Of a stretch of 20,015 bases of DNA, positions 1 through 9,589 are shown one piece after another; position 1 is the first letter of the stretch, and each line of letters starts with the position of its first letter. The stretch is from Ophiothrix spiculata (lineage: Eukaryota > Echinodermata > Ophiuroidea > Amphilepidida > Ophiotrichidae), in NCBI GenBank assembly GCA_000969725.1, contig JXSR01S073343.1; one strand, given 5' to 3'. The notes under the pieces are model-generated. The model ran no database searches, was not told the origin of the DNA, and saw only the letters and a list, made by a program, of their open reading frames with translations. Both the position numbers and the translations under genes were made by a program.

Positions 1-604
1 TTAAAGGACTTTACAACAGTATCAAACACGATATATGTTCAAAATATTTGATAGCAAATGACTTTGAGAGTTACAACAGATATATTTGTCCCCAAATTAG
101 GGTGTTAACAAGCTTAAAATTCAAAATGGCACATGTACTGAGATCCAAAACGGCCGCCAAATTATGTTTTAATGCGCTAAAATGGGTTGAAGGACTTTTA
201 AATAGCATCAAACACACTATATGTTTAAAATATTTGATAGCAAATGATTTTTAGAGTTACGACATATATCATAGTCTCAAAATTAGTCTGTTAAAAGGCT
301 GAAAATTCAAACTGGTGCCTGTACTGAGATCCAAAATGGCCGCCAAAATATGTTTTAATGCGCTATAAATGGGTTAAAAGACTTTTAAACAGCATCAAAC
401 ACCCTATATGTTCAAAATATTTGATAGCAAATGACTTTGAGAGTTGCAACATATATATTTGTCCACAAATTAAGCTGTTTATAAGCTGAAGATACAAAGT
501 GGAGCCTGCACTGAGATCCAAAATGGCCTTCAAAATACATTTGAAGTGATAAAAATGGGTTAAACATGTTAAATAACTTTAAAATAGCATTAAACACACT
601 ATAT
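1..604 (+). repeat. 187-bp satellite, forward array (about 3 units)
   Basis: The landmark ATTTGATAGCAAATGA-like starts at 45, 232 and 419, so two successive steps are exactly 187 bp. Each unit also carries a 'gagatccaaaatggccgcc'-like block, a 'gcatcaaacac' block and a 'gagttacaacatatat' block. Copies are diverged but nearly free of indels. The short open frames here are by-products of the repeat and resemble no protein I know. The array continues off the left edge, so its full size is unknown. Confidence 0.9.
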
Positions 605-1560
605 TTTGGATTTTAAACATGTTAATAACCTTATGTGGGGACAAATATATCTGTTGTAACTCTCAAAATTATTTTCCATCAGATATCTTGAAATATATAG
701 TTTTATTGATACTGTTTTAGAGTCCTTTATTCAAATTTTAGCACATTAAAACATATTTTGGCGGTCATTTCGGATCTCAGTACAGGCACCATTTGGAATA
801 TTCAGCTTGTTAACAGACTAAATTGGGGACACATATATCTGTTGTAAGTTTTAGAGTCATTTGCTATCAAATATTTTGAACATATAGTGTGTTTGATGCT
901 GTTTTAAAGTCCTTTAACCTATTTTAAGCACATAAAAACATATTTTGGCAGCCATTTGGACCCCATTATGGGCGCCATCTTGGATTTTAAACATGTTAAC
1001 AGCCTAATGTGGGAACAGATATATCTGTTGTAACTCTCAAAACCACTTTCCATTAATTATCTTGAACTAGAGGATGCTTGATGCTGTTTTTAAGTCGTTT
1101 TCACCCTTTTTTGCGCCCTTATACATATTTTGGCGGTCATTTTGGATCTCGGTATTGGCGCCATTTTGAATTTTTAACATGTTAACACCATAATTAGGGA
1201 CAGAAATTGATCTTGTTGTAGCCCTAAATGTCATTTACTGTTAATTATTTATGATAATTGGCATTTCAAAGGATATTTTTTTGTCAATTTCAGTTCAAAT
1301 ATGCTATTTTTGTGGCCATTTTGGCAGCCAATTTGGAACATGCATGTGACCCAATATTTAGCTTAGTGTATTTGTTGTAATCCTAGAAGCTGTTTTCCAA
1401 TGATATAAGAAGGTTTCAACTGGGTTACAAGCCACTTTAAGCTGTTTAATGATGACAATATGCTTTTCTGGCGGCCATTTTGAAAAAGCGCCCTCACCAG
1501 GCCCCTTGTAGTTAGTGGATTTAGTTGTCCACCCTAGGGGTATTCTTTAGACTCCAATGA
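605..1560 (-). repeat. 187-bp satellite, inverted array (about 4-5 units, decaying rightward)
   Basis: This is the same satellite on the opposite strand. The landmark TGTTGTAA starts at 652, 840, 1027 and 1214 (steps 188, 187, 187), and a degenerate copy is at 1373. The reverse complement of 840-920 matches the forward units closely, including 'gcatcaaacacactatatg'. Units beyond about 1250 are increasingly degraded, with only patches such as 'ggcggccattttg' near 1471 left. No gene is visible. Confidence 0.87.
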
Positions 1561-1611
1561 ATACCCTGACAACAGTCAACCTTTTAGATCACGACATGTC
1601 AGGAACTCCCC

Positions 1612-1945
1612 TTGCCACAATTAGGCACAGTTTTGACACACACTTTTGACACAGTTTTGCTCTATGGCAAAAGTATGTTAAAAGTAGGTAGATTTGGGAC
1701 ATTTTTTTAACATGGTTTTGATATAAATTTGACACAATTGTGAGAGAAATTTGACACACCAAGTCAAATATTTTTGGATGCAAATTAAACACAAATTTGA
1801 TACAATTTTGACATTTTATGTTAAATTTGTGTTAAACTTGTGTTTAATAAAATTTTATGATTTGGTCAAATTTGTGTCAAATAAACTGTGTCAAATAATT
1901 GTCCCAAATCTACCTACTTTTAACATAGTTTTGTCATATTCTGGT
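1612..1945. repeat. imperfect inverted repeat in TTTGACA-rich DNA
   Basis: Arms at 1675-1701 and 1900-1926 are perfect 27-nt reverse complements, with core AGGTAGATTTGGGACA on the left. Pairing continues imperfectly on both sides through TTTGACA / TGTCAAA words. The 198-bp spacer is built from the same words. No coding potential is evident. It could be a MITE or a head-to-head junction of the neighbouring tandem repeat. Confidence 0.75.
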
Positions 1946-1952
1946 CAAAATT

Positions 1953-2345
1953 GTGTCAAATCACTGAAAGATCTCTAGCTGACAAAAGTATGTTAAATCC
2001 AATGTTACAATCGGTATCAACATTGTGTCAAATCACTCAAAGATCCCTCTGTCAAAAATATGTAAAAATCCATTGTTACAAAGGTATCAAGATTGTGTCA
2101 AATCATTGTAGAAGATCCCTCTATCAAATGTATGTCAAATCTAATGTTACAAAAGTATATCAAATTTGTGTCAAACCATTCAAATTAATCTCTTTGTCAA
2201 AAGTGTGTCAAATCTAATGTTACAAAGATATCAAAATTGTGTCAAATCACTCAATCTCTTTGCCAAAAGCATGTCAAATTTATGTGGCGAATCACTCTAA
2301 AATCCCTTTGTCAAATGTATGTCAAATCCAATGTTTTAAAAAAGT
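1953..2345 (+). repeat. ~71-bp tandem repeat (5-6 units)
   Basis: The landmark GTGTCAAATCAC-like begins at 1953, 2025, 2095, 2168 and 2239 (steps 72, 70, 73, 71), followed by a shortened copy near 2283. Each unit runs through a 'gatccctctgtcaaa' block, 'tatgtcaaatccaatgttac' and 'aaaggtatcaa'. An open frame of 88 codons spans the array but is only a consequence of the repetition. Confidence 0.85.
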
Positions 2346-2902
2346 ATAGTATTTGAATAGGTTAAAGATTCTTGCAAAGTTAAATAAGAATGGAAAGAAG
2401 AGAAAGACACTTACCTATTTTTCCAAACAAAATGAATTCATGCCATGGGCCTTTGAAGTAATTAGCCAGCGGTTAGTGGATCGTCATATTATCCAGGTTC
2501 AAGTTAATTAACAAACCTGGCTAAAATGATTACCATAACCAATAGCTATATGAACTGGGCCAAATGACCAACAGCAGATTGCAGGATGATGATTCAATCA
2601 CGTTACCTTGATTTGTTTGTAGATCTTCTTAGATATATGTGCTTGTATTAGTGAGAGTTATGAATTTCTAGCCGGTTCTCGACTAGCATGACTGGTGGTT
2701 GACATTTTCATGAAAGGGTCTTGGATTCAACTACATGTAGGCCCTATAAATTTACTATGCCCGCCTGCCCGGGGCATATTTTTCACTAGGCCCCCTTAAT
2801 GTAGTTTATGTCGTGTAACTTGAGCTTTACGCGCGCTACTTTCAGCATTCGTGGTCAAACCAATACGCACTGCAGAGCGTAAGCTAGTTAGAATGCTAAA
2901 AT
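2346..2902. other. no gene recognised
   Basis: I see no long open frame or RNA gene. A small inverted pair, CCAGGTT at about 2493 and AACCTGG at about 2513, encloses an AT-rich spacer. Short GC-rich patches near 2758-2800 are unexplained. Confidence 0.6.
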
Positions 2903-3130
2903 GCCATTGTCTCTCAGATTTTGCTCTGGATGTTAGGGGTTCATTTGGTGGTCAAACAAGTAAGGGTCAATCCAGCTCAGATCACCGAGGGGTGTTGCCA
3001 TGATATCTCAAATTTGGCCAATAATGAATTCAGAGGTACACTTTGATGTATATTGAACAAATATTTCAAACCAAAAATTCTCATTTTGTTTTAATACGAT
3101 TTTACGGCCGTTTGAATTTTGCCTATTTTT
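2903..3130 (+). repeat. direct repeat copy 1 flanking foldback A
   Basis: The segment 2903-2962 (containing CTCTCAGATTTTGCTCT and GTGGTCAAACAA) recurs in the same orientation at 3736-3799. A second block near 3075-3120 recurs near 3808-3853. The two copies sit on either side of the palindrome at 3141-3708. Either the palindrome inserted into a duplicated sequence or the copies belong to one composite element. Confidence 0.7.
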
Positions 3131-3140
3131 GCTTTGTTTC

Positions 3141-3708
3141 CCCCAAAAAATGTCCTTCGGCACTTAAGTGCTAGTTTGAGGGGTCATATCTTGGCATGAC
3201 TTGGAAATAACAACATTCCTAGATGTCACTTGGATGAGGAAAGCACAAGACAAGTCCCTGTGGTGCCATATTGGAGAGGCCTTCACCCTGCAGTGGGTCG
3301 ACAATGTCTAATGATAATGATGATTGGCAATAATTTTAACTGATTTGGACCTGCTAATTGCTTGTAGTTACTATCAAGCACACTGAAATTTTAACTATGG
3401 AAAACAAATCCAAGATTTTACATCAAATTTTTATTTTACGGGGGGTCAAAATAGGACCCTCGTGCTGTACAATGTAGGTTGTCGATATCAGAATGTTCAA
3501 TTGTCCGCCCAATCCCCGTAAAAAGTTCAAAAGTTCATTTGTAACATCAAATTTATAACGTATAATCTTGGATTTTTTCCATAGTTCAAATTTCAGTGTG
3601 CTTGATAGAAACTATATAGGGCCTGAGCAATTAGCAGATCCAAATCAATTTAGATGCCAAGATATTACCCCTTAAAGTAGCACTTTGTGCCAAAGGACAT
3701 TTGTGGGA
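3141..3708. mobile_element. foldback / MITE-like palindrome A
   Basis: The left arm (3141-3199, then about 3343-3440) is the inverted complement of the right arm (about 3545-3651, then 3652-3708). Matching landmarks are GTCCTTCGGCAC with GTGCCAAAGGAC, CTTGGCAT with ATGCCAAG, and GCTAATTGC (3353) with GCAATTAGC (3627). The left arm carries about 110 bp (roughly 3205-3330) with no partner, which looks like a later insertion. There is no transposase, so this is non-autonomous or simply a large inverted duplication. Confidence 0.75.
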
Positions 3709-3735
3709 GTCCGGCTGGTTTCACCTGCATGGGTT

Positions 3736-3870
3736 GCCATGATCTCTCAGATTTTGCTCTAATTGATGTCAGGGATTCATTTTGTGGTCAAACAAATAAA
3801 TTTGGCCAGAAAAATTCATATTCCAATTCGTTCGGATTTTATGGCTCGTTGAACAGACATGTTGAAGATG
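3736..3870 (+). repeat. direct repeat copy 2 flanking foldback A
   Basis: This is the partner of 2903-3130. It keeps CTCTCAGATTTTGCTCT and the GTGGTCAAACAA block but lacks the 'ccagctcagatcaccgag' stretch of copy 1. An 85-codon open frame covers this area; it resembles no known family and I do not treat it as a gene. Confidence 0.65.
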
Positions 3871-3952
3871 TGGCAAATTTGCCTGCGTTTTGCAAAAAAT
3901 GCTTATCACGGCACGACATAGCCTCTTTGAGATGGTTTATCTAAATGGAAAT

Positions 3953-4878
3953 ACATTGATTTTGACAATCAAATTGCTTGTAGCCCTTACATTTATATTA
4001 GGGGGGTCCAAACTAGCCCCCTGGCACCATCAGATGGCTTTTCCCCAAATGTTGTCCCATCACTCCTAAATAAAATGTTTCAACGCTTGTGTGTTACCCA
4101 ATTTATGTTATCTGGCCAGCAGGGAGTACAAAAAAGCCAAAAAAAAAAAATTGCCCTCCCTTGATTTATTGGCCCCCAACGTTGGTCCAGAATGAAATTG
4201 GCCCGAAAATTGCCTATTTCGGAGGGCCGCTGCAGAAAAAGTATACCTGGTATGATGATTTCTAGTTTTTTGCATATGAAAGGATAGATACCATAGATTA
4301 ACTAAAGCAAGGAACTCTTTTGTACATGTATTTCTGATGTTTTCCTTGATTAAACTGAAATACTGGTGTTTTCAATGTAATTTTGTACACAAAAATTGTA
4401 ATTTGGCCAATTGTGCATCAAAATATGACAATTTTTGAACATCAGAAATACAAAAATGTCTTTTGCTCCCTTTAAAATTTACTAAATAACCTGTCATACA
4501 CAAAAGACTAGAAGTCGATATCAGGTTTACTTTTCACGCAGCGGCACCCTTAAGTTGGTCGTTTTTGGGCCCATTTTAATCTGGACCCATGTTGGGTCCT
4601 ATAAAATCAAGGGGGTCATTTGTTTTTGTTGTTTTTGGCTTTTTTGTACTCCCTGCTGGCCAGATAATACAAATTGGGTAACATATAAGCTTTGAAACAT
4701 TTTGTTTAGGAGTGATGGGGCCACAAAATTTGGGGAAAAGACGTCTGACGGTGCCAGGGAGCTAGTTTGGCCCTCCCTAATATTCAAATTAAACTCCAGA
4801 TCTTATTGTTTTGATAAAATTTCAATTCACCACTGGCCAAATAAGAGCTACAAGCAATTTGATTGCCATAATCAATGT
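3953..4878. mobile_element. foldback / MITE-like palindrome B (~0.93 kb)
   Basis: The two halves are long inverted copies. ACATTGAT at 3953 pairs with ATCAATGT at 4871. CAATCAAATTGCTTGTAG (3966-3983) pairs perfectly with 4848-4865. TATCTGGCCAGCAGGGAGTA-type sequence (4109-4129) pairs perfectly with 4646-4666. The inner arms TGTATTTCTGATGTT / AACATCAGAAATACA close on a loop at about 4342-4437. The right arm carries about 56 extra bases near 4790-4845. No transposase is encoded. The short open frames here are products of the repeat. Confidence 0.8.
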
Positions 4879-5278
4879 CGAAAAGGCACTTTTAGTATAT
4901 TTTAATTAAAAAACTGAAACAGTTGTGATTTTTCTGATTACATATTTGAAATCTACACCAAAAGTTACATACAGAAACCAAATTTCAGACTTGTAGGGGG
5001 TTCGGTTTGAAATTTATGGACCTCTGAAGTCTGCCCATAATCGCACGGTGTAATTTTGACGTCGGAAAACGCGAAATTTCGAATGGCCGCCGCGGGAAAA
5101 CGAAATATCGTAGGAAGCTCAAACTTACAGGTTTTTCTTTACTCAACAATATCTATCTGAATATAGAGTTACAAGTTAATTAGAGGTGGGTCTGCGGCAG
5201 CTATTTAGTGAGATGAGGCAAAACGAGTCTATTGAGATATCATGGCAACACTCGGTGATCTGAGCTGGAATGAGTCCC

Positions 5279-6270
5279 ATGGATAATTTGATAAATATAG
5301 TCAGCTTGGCCTTAATGCAGCATACACAGGAGCAAGTTGACATAAAACATATTCAGAAACAATTTTTTTGACAATTAGGGCCTATACCGTACCGGTCCGG
5401 GTTTTTATTATTTCGGGCTGGCAATGGACTGGAACACAGCAGGCTGATTGGGCAAGCAGTCTGGCCTAAGTCGTGGATTCGGCCCTGATGTCCAAGGCTT
5501 GAAAAAAAAAACACTTGTTGTACTACACTGCAAATTCAGACCTAGGCCTAAGACACGAGTTGGCAGAAAATGGCAGGGAATTTATCTTTATCTTTTAGCT
5601 TAGATATCTACTAACAAATTGGGCTCAATTCCACGGTAGTGCCCTGATACCCGCCTGCCTAAGAAACAACCGACATATTAGTTTAAAATTTACATAGGCC
5701 TACATCTACAACATTTTTCATGATTTTAATCGGTTATGAATTAGTCACGATAGTCTAGATTAATTTAGTTTGTGGCATTGTGCATGACAAAATTAGTAAG
5801 GAATGCCTTGCATCTTAAAAAAAAAACCCTAAGCAATCAACGTAGCACATAAGCATGCCATGGTCATGATGGTAAGCCCTTAAACCCCTCCATGTGTAAA
5901 TAGTAAAGCTCACAAGGTGGTAGACGGTCATGACGGTTAAGCTTAATCACTTGGGCAAATTCGGCCACCACTCACCAGTCATGCTTTCACAACGTACATA
6001 CTCACACAGCACATATACTGTACAAATCACTGAATCCAATATCAGCATAATACATGTAAATAAAAGCGGATATTTCCCATCATCAGCACAACATCACATT
6101 CGCAATTCAGCTCTATTCGAAATGTAACTGACGTAGTGTTTCTAGATCATTTTTTGAAAATATATTAAAACTGTCCAGAAATTTTGAAATACCGTCTACT
6201 TTTCAAACAATAATTTCTTGTTTCATAAATATTTTCAAACCCAACAACAAATATTTATATTTCTTTTTAA
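5279..6270. other. no gene recognised
   Basis: There are only short homopolymer A runs (near 5502 and 5818) and scattered 'ggcctac'-type words. No open frame has recognisable content. The 65-codon frame at 5930-6127 resembles nothing I know. Confidence 0.6.
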
Positions 6271-6406
6271 ATTACAATGTCAGAAATAAAGATCTTTAAA
6301 AATAAACATATAATCAAGAAATTCCTTTTAAAAAAGACGCCGGATATTATAGTATGTAGTCCTGTGTGTTTTTGTTTACTACTCTGCACTTGTATATTGT
6401 TGAATA

Positions 6407-6660
6407 TAATTTTTTATTTATTTATTTATTTATATATTTATTTTTTTATTTTTTTATTTTTTTGTTATTTTTTTATTTTATTTTTTAATATGTTTGTTCG
6501 TCTATTTATGATTATTTAATTTGTTTTGTTTCAATAATGTTTGTATGTTGGTTTGTCCATTTATTTATTTATTTTTTAATTCATTTATTTATTTTTTCAT
6601 TTACCGGGGTTGTGTTCATTTTATTATATTCATTTATTTATTTATTAATTGTATTCATCT
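6407..6660. repeat. T-rich (TTTA)n low-complexity block
   Basis: The block is almost wholly T and A in TTTATTTA words, in three bursts (about 6412-6500, 6560-6602 and 6625-6650). The hydrophobic-looking frames across it (Phe/Ile/Tyr/Leu only) are compositional artefacts. Confidence 0.85.
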
Positions 6661-8340
6661 TATATTTGTTAATGGAGCTTGGTTCGATTTTTCAAAATTA
6701 AGTTTTTAATGACATTTTAAAATATTTAAGTTTCAAATTTCAGCTCAATTGGTCGAACCGTTCTGATTTTATGAGCAATTTTGTTTTTTGAGAGCCACCT
6801 ATATTAAACTTACTGTGTAAAATTAATTATGGTTATCATAATTAGACACATTTTCATGTATAACTCAAAACGAAACATGATTCAGCTGTGAAATTTCACA
6901 TGGGTAATGAAAAGTGTTTAAGTGTTAGGTCTTGTATCAAACGATTAATACTGTGTCTACACATCTGCGATTCATCTTGAATAATATTTAAAACTTGCCT
7001 CAAACTCAAAGAAACAAAACATTCACCGTATATACAACTACTATTTTTAGCCTACTTTGCCCCCGGGACTTTGCCACATTAAATTTAAATATTAAGGCTG
7101 CTTGAGTTCCATATCAGCACTAAAATAAATAACACCACGATAAAATTGTCTGTTAATTAAGACCTCAATAATTATTTCCCTGGTGGGCGGTGGGAGGCAC
7201 AGATAAAGTTTGCTGTTAATTTACAACCTGAATTTTATTTCCCGGGAGGGCAACTTTGTATGTTTCTGTCAGTGCCTGCTACACTTTCAGAACATGGCTT
7301 ATCCAATATCTTAATCTATTTTTGACTCAAAATCACACACATTGCACATGAGAAAATTTTACTCAAATCTGGTGCTTTTTGAACAAAAGACACCCAATTT
7401 TAACATGATTGGGTAGGTTCATCTGCGACTAAAAATACCCCATTGGTCCATCGCTAATACCAAAAGTATACGTGAAAAACGCAACAGATAGACACATTAT
7501 GCTTTACCATAACAGTGTAATGTCCCCATAGATTTAAATCTATGTCCCCCATTTTTGTCATTTCATTATGCCAAAATGAGTGATCTTTGTAATATAACAT
7601 GGTCCAGGAGGTGTATGTATTAGAGGAATGAGAATAATAGTCAAAATTCAGGTATTTCAACAGGAGGTAAGTACTTCCATTGTACAAGATACCGAACATA
7701 TTTTGCTCGTGGGCTTAGGTACCGGTATGTATAGCTCCATGGCATGCATTCTCAACAAAGTATTGTACATTAAAACAACATAGCATAAAACCTGGATTAT
7801 TGGGGTGTCAATACAGTATAAGGCCAAAGAAAAAAGAACTCTGTCTGAGCATTAGGTTAAAAATTTTACCGCATTTTTTGTTAAGGCTTTCAGGAGATTT
7901 TTTTTTTTTGCTCTAATAATTTATTATTATTTAAACATTTTATTTAAATTGACTTGTAATTAGAAGTAGTTTTATTCATTTTGGTGGAATGTGACTGTTT
8001 GAGCTGATTAAAGTGAAAATCCCAAATTGCTTGTCAAAAATGATATCATTACTCCCAATTGTGTGCTTCACTCACTCTGTCAAAGTATAGTTTTAGATTC
8101 GGTGAGCTTGTGGTTTCAAGCCCCCTTATCATGTTTATAGTTAAGTGAGGTGGTAACTGAGTATTTCAACTGTATCTCAGAACGAGTAGGCCTATCGTTT
8201 CACAAATTTTAAGTCTCGCATATGGTCACATTCGGATCCTTTGTCATGCGGGTGGTTATCTGGGCACAAATGTATTTGGAACATACTCCCCTAAGAGTTG
8301 AGGTTTGCCTCACAGTGTCAATTTTGACAGAATAAAAAAC
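6661..8340. other. no gene recognised
   Basis: This is AT-rich sequence without a supported gene. A loose partial duplication ('tgtctgttaatt…ttatttccc' near 7148 and 'tttgctgttaatt…ttatttccc' near 7208) and a T run near 7900 are the only patterns I noticed. The 81-codon minus-strand frame near 7454-7699 shows no family features. Confidence 0.6.
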
Positions 8341-8371
8341 AAAAAGAACCAGACATCTGTTGCTATGTACA

Positions 8372-8443
8372 TGATGTATGTGTATGTAGGTGTGGGGTGT
8401 GTGTGTATATGTGTCAAGGGAACCATTTAAAAAAAAAAAAAAG
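8372..8443. repeat. GT-rich microsatellite followed by poly(A)
   Basis: A TGTATGTGTATG / GTGTGTGTGT tract is followed about 20 bases later by a run of about 14 A. The A run could mark the end of a retroposed copy, but no coding or SINE body is visible upstream of it. Confidence 0.7.
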
Positions 8444-8483
8444 ATAAAGAGCTAGATAGCAAACCAAATAAACTGAAATTTCC

Positions 8484-8512
8484 AATAATATAATATAATA
8501 TAATATAATATT
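8484..8512. repeat. (TATAA)n pentanucleotide microsatellite
   Basis: About five copies of ATAAT lie just beyond the 3' side of the minus-strand PLE fragment. It may be target sequence, or slippage at the element's terminus. Confidence 0.8.
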
Positions 8513-8555
8513 AATATTGAAAGTTCATCGTATCAAAACCAAAATAAAGTAATAA

Positions 8556-8608
8556 GTTACTCACGTTGACGTTTCGTGCTTTATGGGCAAAGCACTTCCT
8601 CAGAACTG
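8556..8608 (-). ncRNA. hammerhead-ribozyme-like motif of a Penelope-like element (probably inactive)
   Basis: Seen on the minus strand: CTGAGGA (8603-8597) fits the conserved CUGANGA core. Next comes one A, then a perfect 7-bp stem II (GTGCTTT 8595-8589 with AAAGCAC 8582-8576) closed by GCCCAT, then GAA (8575-8573). Stem III is minimal: ACGT (8572-8569), a 2-nt loop CA, and ACGT (8566-8563). Stem I is weak, about 3 pairs including wobbles. The base at the cleavage position (8562) is G, whereas active hammerheads need A, C or U there, so I expect no self-cleavage. The single A between core and stem II is also non-standard. Known from the family: PLE terminal repeats commonly carry minimal hammerheads, which supports the assignment. 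Confidence 0.6.
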
Positions 8609-9045
8609 ATGATTTGGATTGTTGGATTTCTTCTGTTTCTGACATCCGTCACTAGATGGCGTGTTGTGAGATGACGTCAGAAGAGGATCATATAGATGAG
8701 AAAGAAAGTGGGCCCCCTCGTCTTCTGTTCATGGTTTTCGGAGCACGCTTCCTGATACAAATTGCTTCACGGATCTCCCTAGACTTGCTGTTACACTCCT
8801 TGCAAAGAACTTTAACATTTTGCCAGTCAATAACATGGTTGTTTTACACCGCATGGTCGGCAACAGCCGACTTAGATTGTTCACTCTGAGACAGCTTCCT
8901 GGACTGTCTGGTAAAGTTCTTTTTGACCTTTTCCAGTTTATTTGTCTCATCTTTGTGTTCACCGATCCTAGTGGACAGTAGTCTCCCGGTTTCTCCAACA
9001 TAAGAAACATTACAGTTGGCACACGGAACCTCGTACACACAGTAG
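8600..9045 (-). pseudogene. Penelope-like element GIY-YIG endonuclease, 5'-truncated and broken
   Basis: The minus-strand translation from 9038 begins VYEVPCANCNVSYVGETGR, with the CxxC pair and the Y-V-G-E-T-G-R motif typical of PLE-type GIY-YIG endonucleases. The arginine/histidine segment STRIGEHKDE follows. After an in-frame TAA (8844-8846) the same frame resumes with HVIDWQNVKVL, then REIREAICIRK (candidate catalytic Glu) and the conserved Asn region TMNRRRG. A 1-nt shift near 8705 leads to FLSHLYDPLL, a usual PLE C-terminus. The last stop, TGA at 8602-8600, lies inside the hammerhead-like core. The reverse transcriptase half is missing: similarity stops near 9045 at a tandem repeat. In intact elements this domain nicks target DNA for retrotransposition. 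It is non-functional here. Confidence 0.85.
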
Positions 9046-9205
9046 TGTATTTGGTTGGAAAAAACCTAACTCAGATTTGACATACACTTGACACAATAAA
9101 TTTGATAGGAAAAAACTAAGTTTGATTTGACATACTATTTGACATAATGTTTTGGTAGGAATAAAAACAAAGTCAGATTAAACATACATTCAATATACAT
9201 TTGAG
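9046..9205. repeat. ~50-bp tandem repeat (3 units)
   Basis: The landmark GGAAAAAAC-like starts at 9057, 9108 and 9158 (steps 51 and 50). Each is followed by an 'agatttgacatac' block and a 'tttgacataat' block. It abuts the truncated 5' side of PLE-1 and shares the TTTGACATA word with the sequence to its right. Confidence 0.75.
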
Positions 9206-9445
9206 GTCCAATGCTGGCATATTTCATTGATTCGACACATTTTTATTACATAATTTATTAACAAGTTCCTGTTTGACATAGATTTGATAAAGATTTGACA
9301 TAGTTGTGTTAAATTTGACATACATTGAACATGGTTAAATTTATGTCAAAATGCATTTGACATAAATTTGTTATATCAGATTTGTGTCAAAATACTGTTC
9401 GACATATAATTGACAGAATTTTGATATAAATTTGATACAAAAATT
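9206..9445. repeat. TTTGACA-rich degenerate repeat
   Basis: TTTGACATA / TATGTCAAA words recur in both orientations, for example near 9272-9330 and 9342-9400, giving a loose dyad. Vocabulary and style match 1612-2345, so the two probably belong to one repeat family. No coding content is visible. Confidence 0.65.
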
Positions 9446-9589
9446 TCTGCAAGGGTCTATCTTGCTACCTAGGTAACAGGGTATATTTTTCAATTTGTAA
9501 TCAGAGAAATTAATGAACTTTTGATTAAAACTGACTACACTGAAACTTTCTTTTAGTCATATTTTTTGAGGTGGGCCCCATTTGCGTTA

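Larger units (their letters stand above)
2963..5278. repeat. outer inverted pair enclosing palindromes A and B
   Basis: The segments 2963-3011 and 5231-5278 are inverted copies sharing CCAGCTCAGATCACCGAG and GTTGCCATGATATCTCAA (reverse complement on the right), with a 2-3 base indel between them. They enclose both palindromes and the direct repeats. The midpoint is offset from the centre of palindrome B by about half the size of palindrome A, as expected if A inserted into the left side of an older, larger inverted structure. Confidence 0.7.
8540..9045 (-). mobile_element. Penelope-like retroelement fragment (PLE-1)
   Basis: This groups the 5'-truncated GIY-YIG coding remnant with the hammerhead-like terminal sequence, in the order and orientation expected for the 3' end of a PLE. 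The left boundary is approximate, between the ribozyme-like motif and the (TATAA)n tract. The right boundary is where the 50-bp tandem repeat begins. I found no target-site duplication. Confidence 0.75.

Noticed and set aside
1951..2217. 88-codon open frame across the 71-bp tandem array
   Set aside because: It repeats with the array, has no family features and is explained by the repeat unit lacking stops in one phase.
3687..3944. 85-codon plus-strand frame with several Cys residues
   Set aside because: It lies across the end of foldback A and a direct repeat copy. The Cys spacing fits no domain I know, and the related copy at 2903-3130 does not preserve the frame.
6277..6709. Two hydrophobic frames that look like membrane proteins
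   Set aside because: They are translations of TTTA low-complexity DNA, composed almost only of Phe, Ile, Leu and Tyr.
8656..9040. 77-codon plus-strand and 103-codon minus-strand frames over PLE-1
   Set aside because: Both are other-phase readings of the endonuclease remnant. Only the phase starting at 9038 carries the GIY-YIG motifs.
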